NCBI GenBank assembly: GCA_004296815.1
Contig: SCVT01000578.1
Location: 1 to 5,948 of the forward strand
Origin: Reyranella sp.
GTDB taxonomy: Bacteria > Pseudomonadota > Alphaproteobacteria > Reyranellales > Reyranellaceae
Direction of reading: 5' to 3'
DNA length: 5,948 bases
Part shown: piece by piece, positions 1 through 5,936 of the stretch
Numbering within the stretch: the stretch's first letter is position 1
Layout: each line of letters starts with the position of its first letter
Notes under the pieces: generated by a model
Seen by the model: only the letters and a program-made list of their open reading frames with translations
Told to the model about the DNA's origin: nothing
Database searches by the model: none
Program-made: the position numbers and the translations under genes

Positions 1-7
1 AGCGGGA

Positions 8-59
8 CATGTCCGGGGCGCCGTGGCGTATTTGAAAGAGTCCGCTTTTGCCGGACATG
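8..59. repeat. Inverted repeat, 9-bp arms, at the left edge
   Basis: The arm CATGTCCGG (8-16) is repeated in perfect inverse as CCGGACATG (51-59), with 34 bp between the arms. The left arm sits in the palindrome GGACATGTCC (5-14). The region lies just past the stop codon of the MFS gene and codes for nothing I can support. It could be a REP-like intergenic element of the kind seen in rhizobial genomes, where GTCCGCTTTTG and its complement recur, or part of the operon's transcription end. One copy cannot decide between these. Confidence 0.35.
40..56 (-). terminator. Possible weak terminator after the MFS gene
   Basis: Read on the minus strand, GTCCG-GCAAAAG-CGGAC forms a 5-bp GC stem with a 7-nt loop, starting about 12 bp past the MFS stop codon (71-69). 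It is followed by TCTTTCAAATA, a short and imperfect T-rich stretch. The stem is short, so this is a tentative intrinsic terminator for the leftward operon. The same bases also belong to the larger inverted repeat at 8-59. Confidence 0.3.
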
Positions 60-68
60 CCGGCGGCG

Positions 69-1457
69 TCAGTGACGGAGTCGCAGGCTGCTGAGGATGA
101 GGGCGGTGACGGCGAAGCCGGCGGCGAGCCACAGCGCGGCGAGTGACGCGGCGGCAGCACCCCCGCCGGAGAAGTCGAACAGGCCGAACACCAGCGCCAC
201 CATCGCGGCGCCCATCGTCTGACCGAGCGTGCGGGCGGAGGCGATGATGCCGCCGGCGCTGCCGCTCCGGTCACGCGGCACGGCGTTCATCATCAGGCGG
301 TTGTTGGGCGCGGCGAAGATGCCGAAGCCCATGCCGCAGAGCACGAGGCGCCACACGATGTTGGCGGCCGACGGATCGGCCGGCAGCAGTGCCAGCAGGA
401 TCAGGCCGCTCGCCATGCAGGAGAGGCCGATCGTGCCGAGCAGGCCAGCATGGTGGCGGTCGGCGAGGCGGCCGGCGATCGGCGCGGTGCCGGCCAGCGC
501 CAGCGGCCAGGCGGTCAGCAGCAGGCCGGTCGCGGCGGCGTCGCGGCCCAGCACGGTGTGGAAGAAGAAGGGGAGGCTCACGAACGCCAGACCCTGCGCG
601 GTGAAGGTGCAGGTCGAGGCCGAGATCGAGAGCGAGAAGATCGGCCGCGTGAACATGTCGACCGGCATCATCGGGTGGGCGAGCCGGCGCTGGCGGCGGA
701 CGAAGAGCGTGCCGAACAGCGCGGCGGCGGTCAGCTCGGCCGCGATCACCGGCAGCGCGTGGCCGTGGCCCGCGCCGTCGATGCCGAAGATCAGCAGGCC
801 GAAGGTGGCGCCCGACAGCGCCGCCGACGGCCAGTCGAACGGCCGCTGCTCGTGCGTGGTGATGGGCAGGAAGCGGCCCGAAAGGAGGAAGGCGAGAAGC
901 CCGAGCGGGATGTAGACCGCGAACAGGATCGGCCAGCTCGTGATGGCGAGCAGCGCGGCGCCGAGGCTGGGGCCGGCGGCGAGCGAGGTGGCGACGACGG
1001 TGGTGTTGAAGCCGAGCCCGCGGCCGAGCGCGGCGCGCGGGTAGATGGCGCGGACCAGCGCCGGCTGGATCGCCATGATGGCGGCGCCTCCGAGGCCCTG
1101 CAGCGTGCGCGCCGCGATCAGCCAGGAGAGCGAGGGGGCGAAGACGCAGCCGATCGAGGCCACGGAGAAGACGACGAGGCCCCAGCGATAGACGGTGCGG
1201 TAGCCCACGATGTCGCCCAGCGCGGCCACCGGCAGCAGCATGACCATCAGCGCGATCTGGTAGGCGTTGACGATCCAGATCGAGCTCTCGGCCGTGATCG
1301 CGAGATCGGCCGCGATGTAGGGCAGCGCGAGGTTGGTCATCGAGTTGGAGAGCACCGCCATCGCCAGCCCGATGGTGATGGTCGCCACGGCGGCGAGCCG
1401 CCGCGGCCCGGCCGGCATGCCGTCGGCGGGCGGGAAGGCTTGGTGGTGTTCGGCCAT
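69..1457 (-). CDS. MFS transporter, DHA2 (14-TM) type
   Basis: This is a 462-residue inner-membrane secondary carrier of the major facilitator superfamily. About 14 hydrophobic segments can be traced (roughly 21-45, 60-80, 90-106, 112-132, 150-170, 174-193, 210-226, 233-253, 272-298, 308-325, 337-357, 366-386, 405-425, 435-457), as in proton-coupled DHA2 drug exporters of the EmrB/QacA kind. Motif A is visible as GDIVGYRTVYRWG (81-93), motif B as ARTLQGLGGA (116-125), and the motif C region as GPSLGAALL (162-170). A second motif-A-like loop GRLADRH follows at 329-335. TM1 carries SNSMTNLALP (37-46), where many DHA2 proteins have an acidic residue (LDxTIVNVALP). This copy has no acidic residue there, so its coupling or substrate may differ. 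The ATG lies 3 bp past the dioxygenase stop with no clear Shine-Dalgarno, so translation is probably coupled. Whether it imports the operon's substrate or exports a product is unknown. Confidence 0.9.
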   Translation of the reverse strand: MAEHHQAFPPADGMPAGPRRLAAVATITIGLAMAVLSNSMTNLALPYIAADLAITAESSIWIVNAYQIALMVMLLPVAALGDIVGYRTVYRWGLVVFSVASIGCVFAPSLSWLIAARTLQGLGGAAIMAIQPALVRAIYPRAALGRGLGFNTTVVATSLAAGPSLGAALLAITSWPILFAVYIPLGLLAFLLSGRFLPITTHEQRPFDWPSAALSGATFGLLIFGIDGAGHGHALPVIAAELTAAALFGTLFVRRQRRLAHPMMPVDMFTRPIFSLSISASTCTFTAQGLAFVSLPFFFHTVLGRDAAATGLLLTAWPLALAGTAPIAGRLADRHHAGLLGTIGLSCMASGLILLALLPADPSAANIVWRLVLCGMGFGIFAAPNNRLMMNAVPRDRSGSAGGIIASARTLGQTMGAAMVALVFGLFDFSGGGAAAASLAALWLAAGFAVTALILSSLRLRH

Positions 1458-1460
1458 CGT

Positions 1461-2336
1461 CTACTGCTGAACCGTCAGCTCGTCGCCGCCGATCGTCGTG
1501 CGCTGCATGAAGCGCTTGTACTTGACGGTGTCGTAGTAGGTCGCGCGATGGAGGACGGCGCGGTTGTCCCACACGATCACGTCGCCCTCGCGCCAGGCGT
1601 GGGAGAGCATGAACTCCGGCTGCTCGGCGCGCTGCGACAGCTCCCAGAGGATCGCCTTCGATATCGGCTCGGGCCAGTCGAGGATGCGGCCGGCATGGGC
1701 GCCGATATAGAGAGCGCGGCGGCCGTTGATCGGGTTGTCGCGGAACATGCGCTGCTTCACCGGCGGCAGTTCCGACAGCGCCTTGGCGCTCAGGATCCCC
1801 TTCTGCACCTTGTCGCGCGAATGGGAGAGGGCGTGCTCGGCGACCAGCGGATGGATCGTCGCCTGCAGCGCCGGCGGCAGCGCGTCCCAGGCGGCGCGCA
1901 TGTTGAGGAACTCGGTGTTGCCGCCCTCGGGCGGGCAGATGCGGGCGGTGAGGATCGAGCAGAGCGAGGGGATGCGCTTGAAGGAGGAGTCGGAGTGCCA
2001 GAAGTAGTTGGCCTTCTGGTAGATCATGCGCATGTCGTCGGGCGGGATCGGCTCGCCCGTCATGATGTCGAGGTTCGACTGGCGCTGGAACTTGGTGCCG
2101 GCCGCCGGGTTGGCGCTGAGCGTGGTCTCGAGCGGGCCGAAGTTCTCGCTGAACTCGATCTGCTTGTCGTCGTCCATCGCCTGGTCGCGGAACAGGAGCA
2201 CGGAGTGCTCCTCGAAGGCGGCGCGGATCGGCCCGAACTCGCGCGCCGAGAGCGGGCGCGTGATGTCGATGCCCGAGATCTCCGCGCCGAACAGCGGATG
2301 GAGCTTGCGGACTTTGAGAGGAGGTGTGTTGCGCAT
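1461..2336 (-). CDS. TfdA/TauD-family Fe(II)/2-oxoglutarate-dependent dioxygenase
   Basis: This 291-residue cytoplasmic enzyme should couple 2-oxoglutarate decarboxylation to substrate oxidation at a non-heme iron. The metal triad is H114 and D116 in WHSDSSF, and H263 in WDNRAVLHRA. T141 in GGNTEF and R275 fit the 2-oxoglutarate carboxylate site, and R279 (QRTT) fits the substrate carboxylate or sulfonate site. Several blocks resemble TfdA, the 2,4-D dioxygenase, more than TauD as I remember them: LHPLFGAEISGID near the N-terminus, TEFLNMRAAWDALP (141-154), IGAHAGRI (211-218) and GDVIVWDNR (251-259). Its length is close to TfdA (about 287). The reading frame stays open far upstream, but the start is placed at ATG 2336-2334, where the recognisable N-terminus begins and which overlaps the hydrolase stop by one base (TGATG). 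Translational coupling is likely, since no strong Shine-Dalgarno is seen. The substrate is not known: aryloxy acids, sulfonates and other carboxylates are all possible. Confidence 0.93.
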   Translation of the reverse strand: MRNTPPLKVRKLHPLFGAEISGIDITRPLSAREFGPIRAAFEEHSVLLFRDQAMDDDKQIEFSENFGPLETTLSANPAAGTKFQRQSNLDIMTGEPIPPDDMRMIYQKANYFWHSDSSFKRIPSLCSILTARICPPEGGNTEFLNMRAAWDALPPALQATIHPLVAEHALSHSRDKVQKGILSAKALSELPPVKQRMFRDNPINGRRALYIGAHAGRILDWPEPISKAILWELSQRAEQPEFMLSHAWREGDVIVWDNRAVLHRATYYDTVKYKRFMQRTTIGGDELTVQQ

Positions 2337-3565
2337 CAGTCGATGATCGCCTGGTAGGTCAGCACGCGCAGCTCGCGGCGGATCGGATAGGTCGAGGAGG
2401 GCATGAGCTGGGTCAGCAGCACCACGGCCATGTCTTCCTTGGGATCGATCCAGAAGGCGGTCGAGGCGGCGCCGCCCCAGGCATACTCGCCCGGCGTGCC
2501 GGCGATGAAGGCCTTGGCGGGATCGATCATGACCGAGAAGCCCAGCCCGAAGCCGATGCCGGTGTAGGTCGACTCCGAGAAGCGCGGCGTGCCCATGTCG
2601 GCCATGTCGCCCTTGAGGTGGTTCATGGTCATCAGCTCGACCGTCTTGCGGCCGAGCAGGCGCACGCCGTCGAGCTCGCCCTTGTTGAGCATGAACTTGG
2701 CGAAGCGGAGGTAGTCGGAGGCCGTGGAGACGAGGCCGCCGCCGCCGGAGTTGACCTTGCGCGGCGCGAGGTAGCGGCTCTTGCCCGGATCGTCGATCAG
2801 GTCGAGCTTGCCGCCGGGGCCGGCGCTGTAGTTCGCGGCGAAGCGGTCGTGCTTGGCGGCCGGCACGTGGAAGTCGGTGTCGACCATGCCGAGCGGATCG
2901 ATGACCTTCTCCTTGAGGTACTTCTCGAAGGGCTGGCCGGAGATCACCTCGACGAGGTAGCCCAGCACGTCGGTCGAGACCGAGTAGTTCCACGCCTTGC
3001 CCGGCTGGGCGATCAGCGGCAGCTGCGCGAGGCGCTCGACGATCTGCTTGAGGCTGGTGTCGGCGGTCTGGAAGTCGACGCCGCCTTCCTTGGCGCGATA
3101 GGCCGCGTCGACCGGGTTGCTCTCCATGAAGCCGTAGGTGAGGCCCGACGTGTGGGTGAGCAGGTCGCGGAAGTTGATCTCGCGCTCGGCCGGCATCGTC
3201 TCGATCTTGCCGCGGCTGCCGCCGGTCATGACCCGCGGGTTGGCGAAGGCGGGGATGAACTTCGAGATCGGATCGTCGAGCTGAAAGCGGCCTTCCTCGT
3301 AGAGCATCATGATCGCCACGGAGGTGAGCGGCTTGGTCATGGAGTAGATGCGGAAGATCGTGTCGGGGCGCATCGGCTTGTTGCGCGCGACGTCCGACTT
3401 TCCGTAGACCTCGGCGAAGGCGAGCTGGCCCTTGCGCATGACGCAGGTCACCATGCCGGCGAGCTTCCCGCTGTCGACCCAGCCGTGCATCCACGTGCGC
3501 ACGCGGTCGAGCCGCGCTGCGGAAAGCCCGACCTGTTCGGGAGTAACGAGCGGCAGCGTGTCCAT
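2336..3565 (-). CDS. Serine beta-lactamase-fold hydrolase, family VIII esterase-like
   Basis: This 409-residue protein has the class C beta-lactamase/penicillin-binding fold. The nucleophile motif SxxK is S75-M-T-K78. The second catalytic tyrosine is Y194 in WNYSVSTDVLGYLVE. Further family marks are LLTHTSGLTYG (135-145) and the glycine run NSGGGGLVSTASDYLRF (272-288). Where class C beta-lactamases have KTG, this protein has WGGAAST (363-369). That W-G-G is typical of family VIII carboxylesterases such as EstB, so ester hydrolysis is more likely than beta-lactam resistance. No signal peptide is seen, so it should act in the cytoplasm. The ATG at 3565-3563 is preceded by AGGAGGA (3577-3571) at 5-nt spacing, which fixes the start. 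It is the first gene of the leftward operon. Its substrate is unknown, but its place before a dioxygenase suggests that it frees a carboxylic acid from an ester. Confidence 0.92.
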   Translation of the reverse strand: MDTLPLVTPEQVGLSAARLDRVRTWMHGWVDSGKLAGMVTCVMRKGQLAFAEVYGKSDVARNKPMRPDTIFRIYSMTKPLTSVAIMMLYEEGRFQLDDPISKFIPAFANPRVMTGGSRGKIETMPAEREINFRDLLTHTSGLTYGFMESNPVDAAYRAKEGGVDFQTADTSLKQIVERLAQLPLIAQPGKAWNYSVSTDVLGYLVEVISGQPFEKYLKEKVIDPLGMVDTDFHVPAAKHDRFAANYSAGPGGKLDLIDDPGKSRYLAPRKVNSGGGGLVSTASDYLRFAKFMLNKGELDGVRLLGRKTVELMTMNHLKGDMADMGTPRFSESTYTGIGFGLGFSVMIDPAKAFIAGTPGEYAWGGAASTAFWIDPKEDMAVVLLTQLMPSSTYPIRRELRVLTYQAIID

Positions 3566-3570
3566 GGCGA

Positions 3571-3577
3571 TCCTCCT
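3571..3577 (-). promoter_or_regulatory. Strong Shine-Dalgarno of the hydrolase gene
   Basis: The minus strand reads AGGAGGA-TCGCC-ATG, a near-perfect anti-16S match 5 nt from the ATG at 3565. It is the only strong ribosome binding site in the leftward operon. The two genes that follow lack one and seem to depend on coupled translation. Confidence 0.8.
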
Positions 3578-3629
3578 ATAAGCCTCGCTAGACTAGCCCA
3601 GGACGGCCGGTTTCAGACACGCAAAAGAC

Positions 3630-3636
3630 GGGAGGG
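3630..3636 (+). promoter_or_regulatory. Shine-Dalgarno of the SDR gene
   Basis: The plus strand reads GGGAGGG-AGCA-ATG, with GGAGG ending 5 nt before the ATG at 3641. This decides the SDR start: the frame is open for more than 1.2 kb upstream, but that stretch is antisense to the hydrolase gene and has low-complexity shadow sequence. Confidence 0.75.
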
Positions 3637-3640
3637 AGCA

Positions 3641-4540
3641 ATGGCGAGATTGTGCGAGGGACGGGTGGCGATCGTGACCGGCGGCGCGCGCGGCGTGGGC
3701 CGCGAGCATTGCCTGATGCTGGCCGAGCACGGCGCCAAGGTGGTGGTGAACGACCTGGGCGGCGACCGCGCCGGCAAGGGCAACGACGTGGGCCCCGCCC
3801 AGCAGGTGGTGAACGAGATCAAGGCCATGGGCGGCGAGGCGGTGGCCAACGGCGACGACGTCTCCGACTGGAACGGCGCCAAGCGCATGATCGACCAGGC
3901 GGTCCAAGCCTTCGGCAAGCTCGACGCGATCGTGCTGAACGCGGGCATCCTGCGCGACCGCATGCTGGTCAACATGAGCGAGGACGAGTGGGACGCCGTG
4001 GTGAAGGTCCACCTCAAGGGCACCTTCGCGCCGGCCCGCCACGCCGCGGCCTACTGGCGCGACCAGGCCAAGCTCAAGGGCGGCCCGGTCGATGCCCGCA
4101 TCATCACGACGACGTCGGTCTCGGGCATCTACGGCAATATCGGCCAGACCAACTACGGAGCGGCCAAGGCCGGCATCGCCTCGTTCACCGTCATCGCCGC
4201 GCGCGAGCTCGGCCGCTACGGCATCACGGTCAACTCGATCTCGCCCTCGGCCTTCACGCGCATGACCGAGGACCTGCGCGAGTACACCGAGGAGGACAAG
4301 AAGCGCCGCGACCCGAAGTGGATCGCGCCGGTCGCGACCTGGCTGGTGAGCGAGGACAGCCGCGAGGTGACGGGCCGCGTCTTCCAGGCCGGCAACGGCA
4401 TCTTCGCGGTCGCCGAGGGCTGGCACAAAGGACCCGAGGTCGAGCAGATCATGGATCCGCGCCAGGCCGGCAAGGTGCTGGGCGAGCTCGCCAAGAAAGC
4501 GCGCAAGAACGCCGGCATGAACGGCCTCGATCTCGACTAA
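3641..4540 (+). CDS. SDR family NAD(P)-dependent oxidoreductase, MFE-2/HSD17B4-like
   Basis: This 299-residue classical short-chain dehydrogenase should oxidise or reduce a hydroxyl/keto group with NAD(P) in the cytoplasm. The Rossmann glycine motif is TGGARGVG (13-20), followed by VVVNDLGGD (34-42) and NAG (100-102). The catalytic residues are S159, Y172 and K176 (YGAAK), with the usual 13-residue Ser-Tyr spacing. VVVNDLGGD with a following GKG, NAGILRDRM, VHLKGTF and SGIYGNIGQTNYGAAKAGI resemble the (3R)-hydroxyacyl-CoA dehydrogenase domain of peroxisomal multifunctional enzyme 2. As in that group, H124 stands where many SDRs have the fourth catalytic Asn. The acyl-CoA link suggests beta-oxidation-like chemistry, but many bacterial members have no known substrate and are labelled FabG-like. 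The C-terminus (about 262-299) is a charged tail beyond the core fold. It is first in the rightward unit and has a good Shine-Dalgarno. Confidence 0.93.
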   Translation: MARLCEGRVAIVTGGARGVGREHCLMLAEHGAKVVVNDLGGDRAGKGNDVGPAQQVVNEIKAMGGEAVANGDDVSDWNGAKRMIDQAVQAFGKLDAIVLNAGILRDRMLVNMSEDEWDAVVKVHLKGTFAPARHAAAYWRDQAKLKGGPVDARIITTTSVSGIYGNIGQTNYGAAKAGIASFTVIAARELGRYGITVNSISPSAFTRMTEDLREYTEEDKKRRDPKWIAPVATWLVSEDSREVTGRVFQAGNGIFAVAEGWHKGPEVEQIMDPRQAGKVLGELAKKARKNAGMNGLDLD

Positions 4541-4565
4541 CGATCGCACAGGGAAGGAACGACAC

Positions 4566-5543
4566 ATGACCAAGATCAATCGCCGCACGGCGATGGCGGC
4601 GACCGCCGCTGCCGCGCTGATGCCCGCCGGTGCCCGCGCGCAGGGCGCCTGGCCCGCCAAGTCGATCCGCTGGGTGGTGCCCTACACGGCGGGCGGCCTC
4701 ACCGATTCGGTGACGCGGCTCACGCTCGAGAAGATGAACGTCGGCCAGACCTTCGTGGTCGACAACAAGCCCGGCGCCAACTCGCTGATCGGCGCGGAGA
4801 TCGTCGCGAACGCACCGCCCGACGGTTACACTTTCCTGACGGTGATCGCCGCCCACGCCGCCAACAAGACGCTCTACGACGGCAAACTGAAGTTCGATCC
4901 CGTCACCAGCTTCGCGCCGGTGTCGCTGGTCGGCATCGCGCCGATCATGATCCTGGTCAGCAACGACATGCCGGTGAAGAGCGTCGGCGAGCTGATCGAC
5001 TACGCCAAGAAGAACCCGGGCAAGATCTCGTTCGGCTCCTCGGGCGTGGGCGCTGCGGCGCATCTCACCAGCGAGCTCATCATGCAGGTGACCGGCACCA
5101 AGATGGTGCACGTGCCCTACAAGGGTACGGCGCCGGCTCTGGCCGACCTGATGTCGGGCAACATCCAGATGCTGCTCGACGTGCCGATCGGCACGATGAG
5201 CCAGGTGCGGGCGGGCAAGGTCCGCGCGCTCGCCATGATGTCCAAGGCGCGCGTGCCCGGCGCCGACGACGTCCCGACCATCGTCGAGTCGGGCGGCCCG
5301 CTGATCGAGTCGTCGAGCTGGGTGATGTTCCTGGCGCCGGCCGGCACGCCCAAGGACATCGTCGACAAGATGGGCAATGCCGTCGCCACGGCGATGAAGG
5401 ACGAGAGCTTGCGCAAGCGCCTGGCCGAGCAGGCCGTCATCCCGGTCGGCGCGACGCCGGCCGAGACCGCCAAGTTCCTGACCGACGAGGTCGAGAAGTG
5501 GCGGAAGGTGATCACCACCGCGGGCGTGAAGGTCGAGTCCTGA
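4566..5543 (+). CDS. Tripartite tricarboxylate transporter substrate-binding protein (Bug/TctC family)
   Basis: This is a 325-residue periplasmic solute receptor. The N-terminus has NRR (5-7), an alanine-rich core and a likely signal peptidase site ARA|Q after residue 25. The twin arginine hints at Tat export, but the rest of the Tat motif is weak. Bug-family marks run in order: IRWVVPYTAGGLTDSVTR (34-51) with the ligand-loop Asp at 47, DNKPGA (66-71), PPDGYTFL (84-91), FGSSGVGAAAHLTSEL (156-171) and VPYKGTAPALADLMSGNIQ (183-201). The family binds small carboxylates such as citrate, glutamate, aromatic acids or nicotinate derivatives. The ATG lies 25 bp after the SDR stop and follows AAGGA (4554-4558) at 7-nt spacing, so the two genes are likely co-transcribed. 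No TctA or TctB membrane subunit is in the window. Orphan Bug proteins are common, and this one may use a distant permease or act in sensing. Confidence 0.94.
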   Translation: MTKINRRTAMAATAAAALMPAGARAQGAWPAKSIRWVVPYTAGGLTDSVTRLTLEKMNVGQTFVVDNKPGANSLIGAEIVANAPPDGYTFLTVIAAHAANKTLYDGKLKFDPVTSFAPVSLVGIAPIMILVSNDMPVKSVGELIDYAKKNPGKISFGSSGVGAAAHLTSELIMQVTGTKMVHVPYKGTAPALADLMSGNIQMLLDVPIGTMSQVRAGKVRALAMMSKARVPGADDVPTIVESGGPLIESSSWVMFLAPAGTPKDIVDKMGNAVATAMKDESLRKRLAEQAVIPVGATPAETAKFLTDEVEKWRKVITTAGVKVES

Positions 5544-5564
5544 CCTAGCCTGGCCGCGAAAGAC

Positions 5565-5591
5565 GACGGCGCCGGTCGACCCGGCGCCGTC
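5565..5591 (+). terminator. Intrinsic terminator between convergent genes
   Basis: An 11-bp perfect GC-rich stem (GACGGCGCCGG, 5565-5575, with CCGGCGCCGTC, 5581-5591) closes a 5-nt loop, 21 bp past the Bug gene stop. On the plus strand it is followed by TTCGTTTCG. On the minus strand it is followed by GTCTTTCG, so it may stop transcription from both sides. The U-tracts are broken, but the stem is strong and the place between two convergent stop codons fits well. Confidence 0.8.
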
Positions 5592-5600
5592 TTCGTTTCG

Positions 5601-5936
5601 TCAGTTCGCTGCGAAGCAGTAGAGCAGGCCCGCACCGCCGGTCGCGACCAGCGAGGCCGCGTCGCAGGCGCGCGACGGGTGCGAGGTGTTCCACGACTTG
5701 GACGCCTCGTCGTCGCGCAGCCCCATGCGGTCGGCGTGGCCCACCATGGCGTTGCCTTCGCCGCTCTTGGTCCAGTTGCCGCAGGTCATGTCCTTGTCCG
5801 GCGGGAAGGCCGTGCCGTCGGCCTGCGTGCCGGTCAGCACGTCGTGCTGGTTGGTCGTGTAGAGCCGGCTCGGCACCAGGCGCCCGGTCTCGGCGACGAT
5901 CGTTTCGGCGGCGATCTTGTTGTTGGGCGAGTGCAA
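5601..5936 (-). CDS. Lectin-like secreted protein, C-terminal fragment (5' end missing)
   Basis: About 111 C-terminal residues remain. The segments HDVLTGTQADGTAFP, CGNWTKSGEGNAMVGHADRMGL, SWNTSHPSRAC and GGAGLLYCFA match what I recall of a small exported alphaproteobacterial family often annotated as lectin, with a C-type-lectin/endostatin-like fold. Three cysteines (in MTCGN, RACDA and LYCFA) fit a disulfide-bonded extracytoplasmic domain; a fourth is probably in the missing part. Full-length members are about 170-210 residues with a signal peptide, so roughly the first third is lost. The gene stops at 5601 (TGA on the minus strand), convergent with the Bug gene. The apparent TTG start at 5936 is not a start: its first base is the final adapter base, and the natural codon there was probably NTG, such as CTG (Leu). 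Its role is unknown, and a link to the neighbouring genes is doubtful given its orientation. Confidence 0.75.
   Translation of the reverse strand: MHSPNNKIAAETIVAETGRLVPSRLYTTNQHDVLTGTQADGTAFPPDKDMTCGNWTKSGEGNAMVGHADRMGLRDDEASKSWNTSHPSRACDAASLVATGGAGLLYCFAAN

Larger units (their letters stand above)
3566..3640. promoter_or_regulatory. Divergent promoter region with a small palindrome
   Basis: These 75 bp separate the two divergent units and must hold both start signals if each is transcribed from here. Both ends are ribosome binding sites (AGGAGGA for the hydrolase, GGGAGGG for the SDR). Near the left-centre is an interrupted palindrome, GCTAG-A-CTAGC (3587-3597), which could be an operator. 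I cannot fix convincing -35/-10 pairs on either strand. No regulator gene lies in the window. The divergent layout fits shared control, but this is inference. Confidence 0.5.

Noticed and set aside
229..915. Plus-strand open frame (228 codons) opposite the MFS gene
   Set aside because: No domain is seen and its composition is biased. The minus-strand frame has transmembrane segments and MFS motifs.
450..2357. Long plus-strand open frame (635 codons) across the MFS and dioxygenase genes
   Set aside because: Its translation is Arg/Gly/Asp/Glu/His-rich low-complexity sequence with no domain, and it is antisense to two genes with clear motifs. It is a shadow caused by high GC.
2337..3494. Upstream extension of the dioxygenase frame to 3494 (a fusion of 677 residues)
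   Set aside because: The extension is an out-of-frame Arg/His-rich reading of the hydrolase gene. The family N-terminus begins at ATG 2336, which overlaps the hydrolase stop.
2336..3565. Antibiotic-resistance beta-lactamase
   Set aside because: There is no signal peptide, W-G-G replaces K-T-G, and the metabolic operon context favours an esterase.
2324..3640. N-terminal extension of the SDR frame back to 2324
   Set aside because: The extra sequence is compositionally biased and antisense to the hydrolase. The Rossmann fold begins directly after the ATG at 3641, which has a good Shine-Dalgarno.
3593..4660. Minus-strand open frame (355 codons) opposite the SDR
   Set aside because: It is an Ala/Val/His/Asp-rich shadow of a well-supported gene, with no motif of its own.
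5601..5936. Complete 111-residue gene starting at TTG 5936
   Set aside because: The start codon includes an adapter base, and the family is longer with a signal peptide, so this is a truncated gene.
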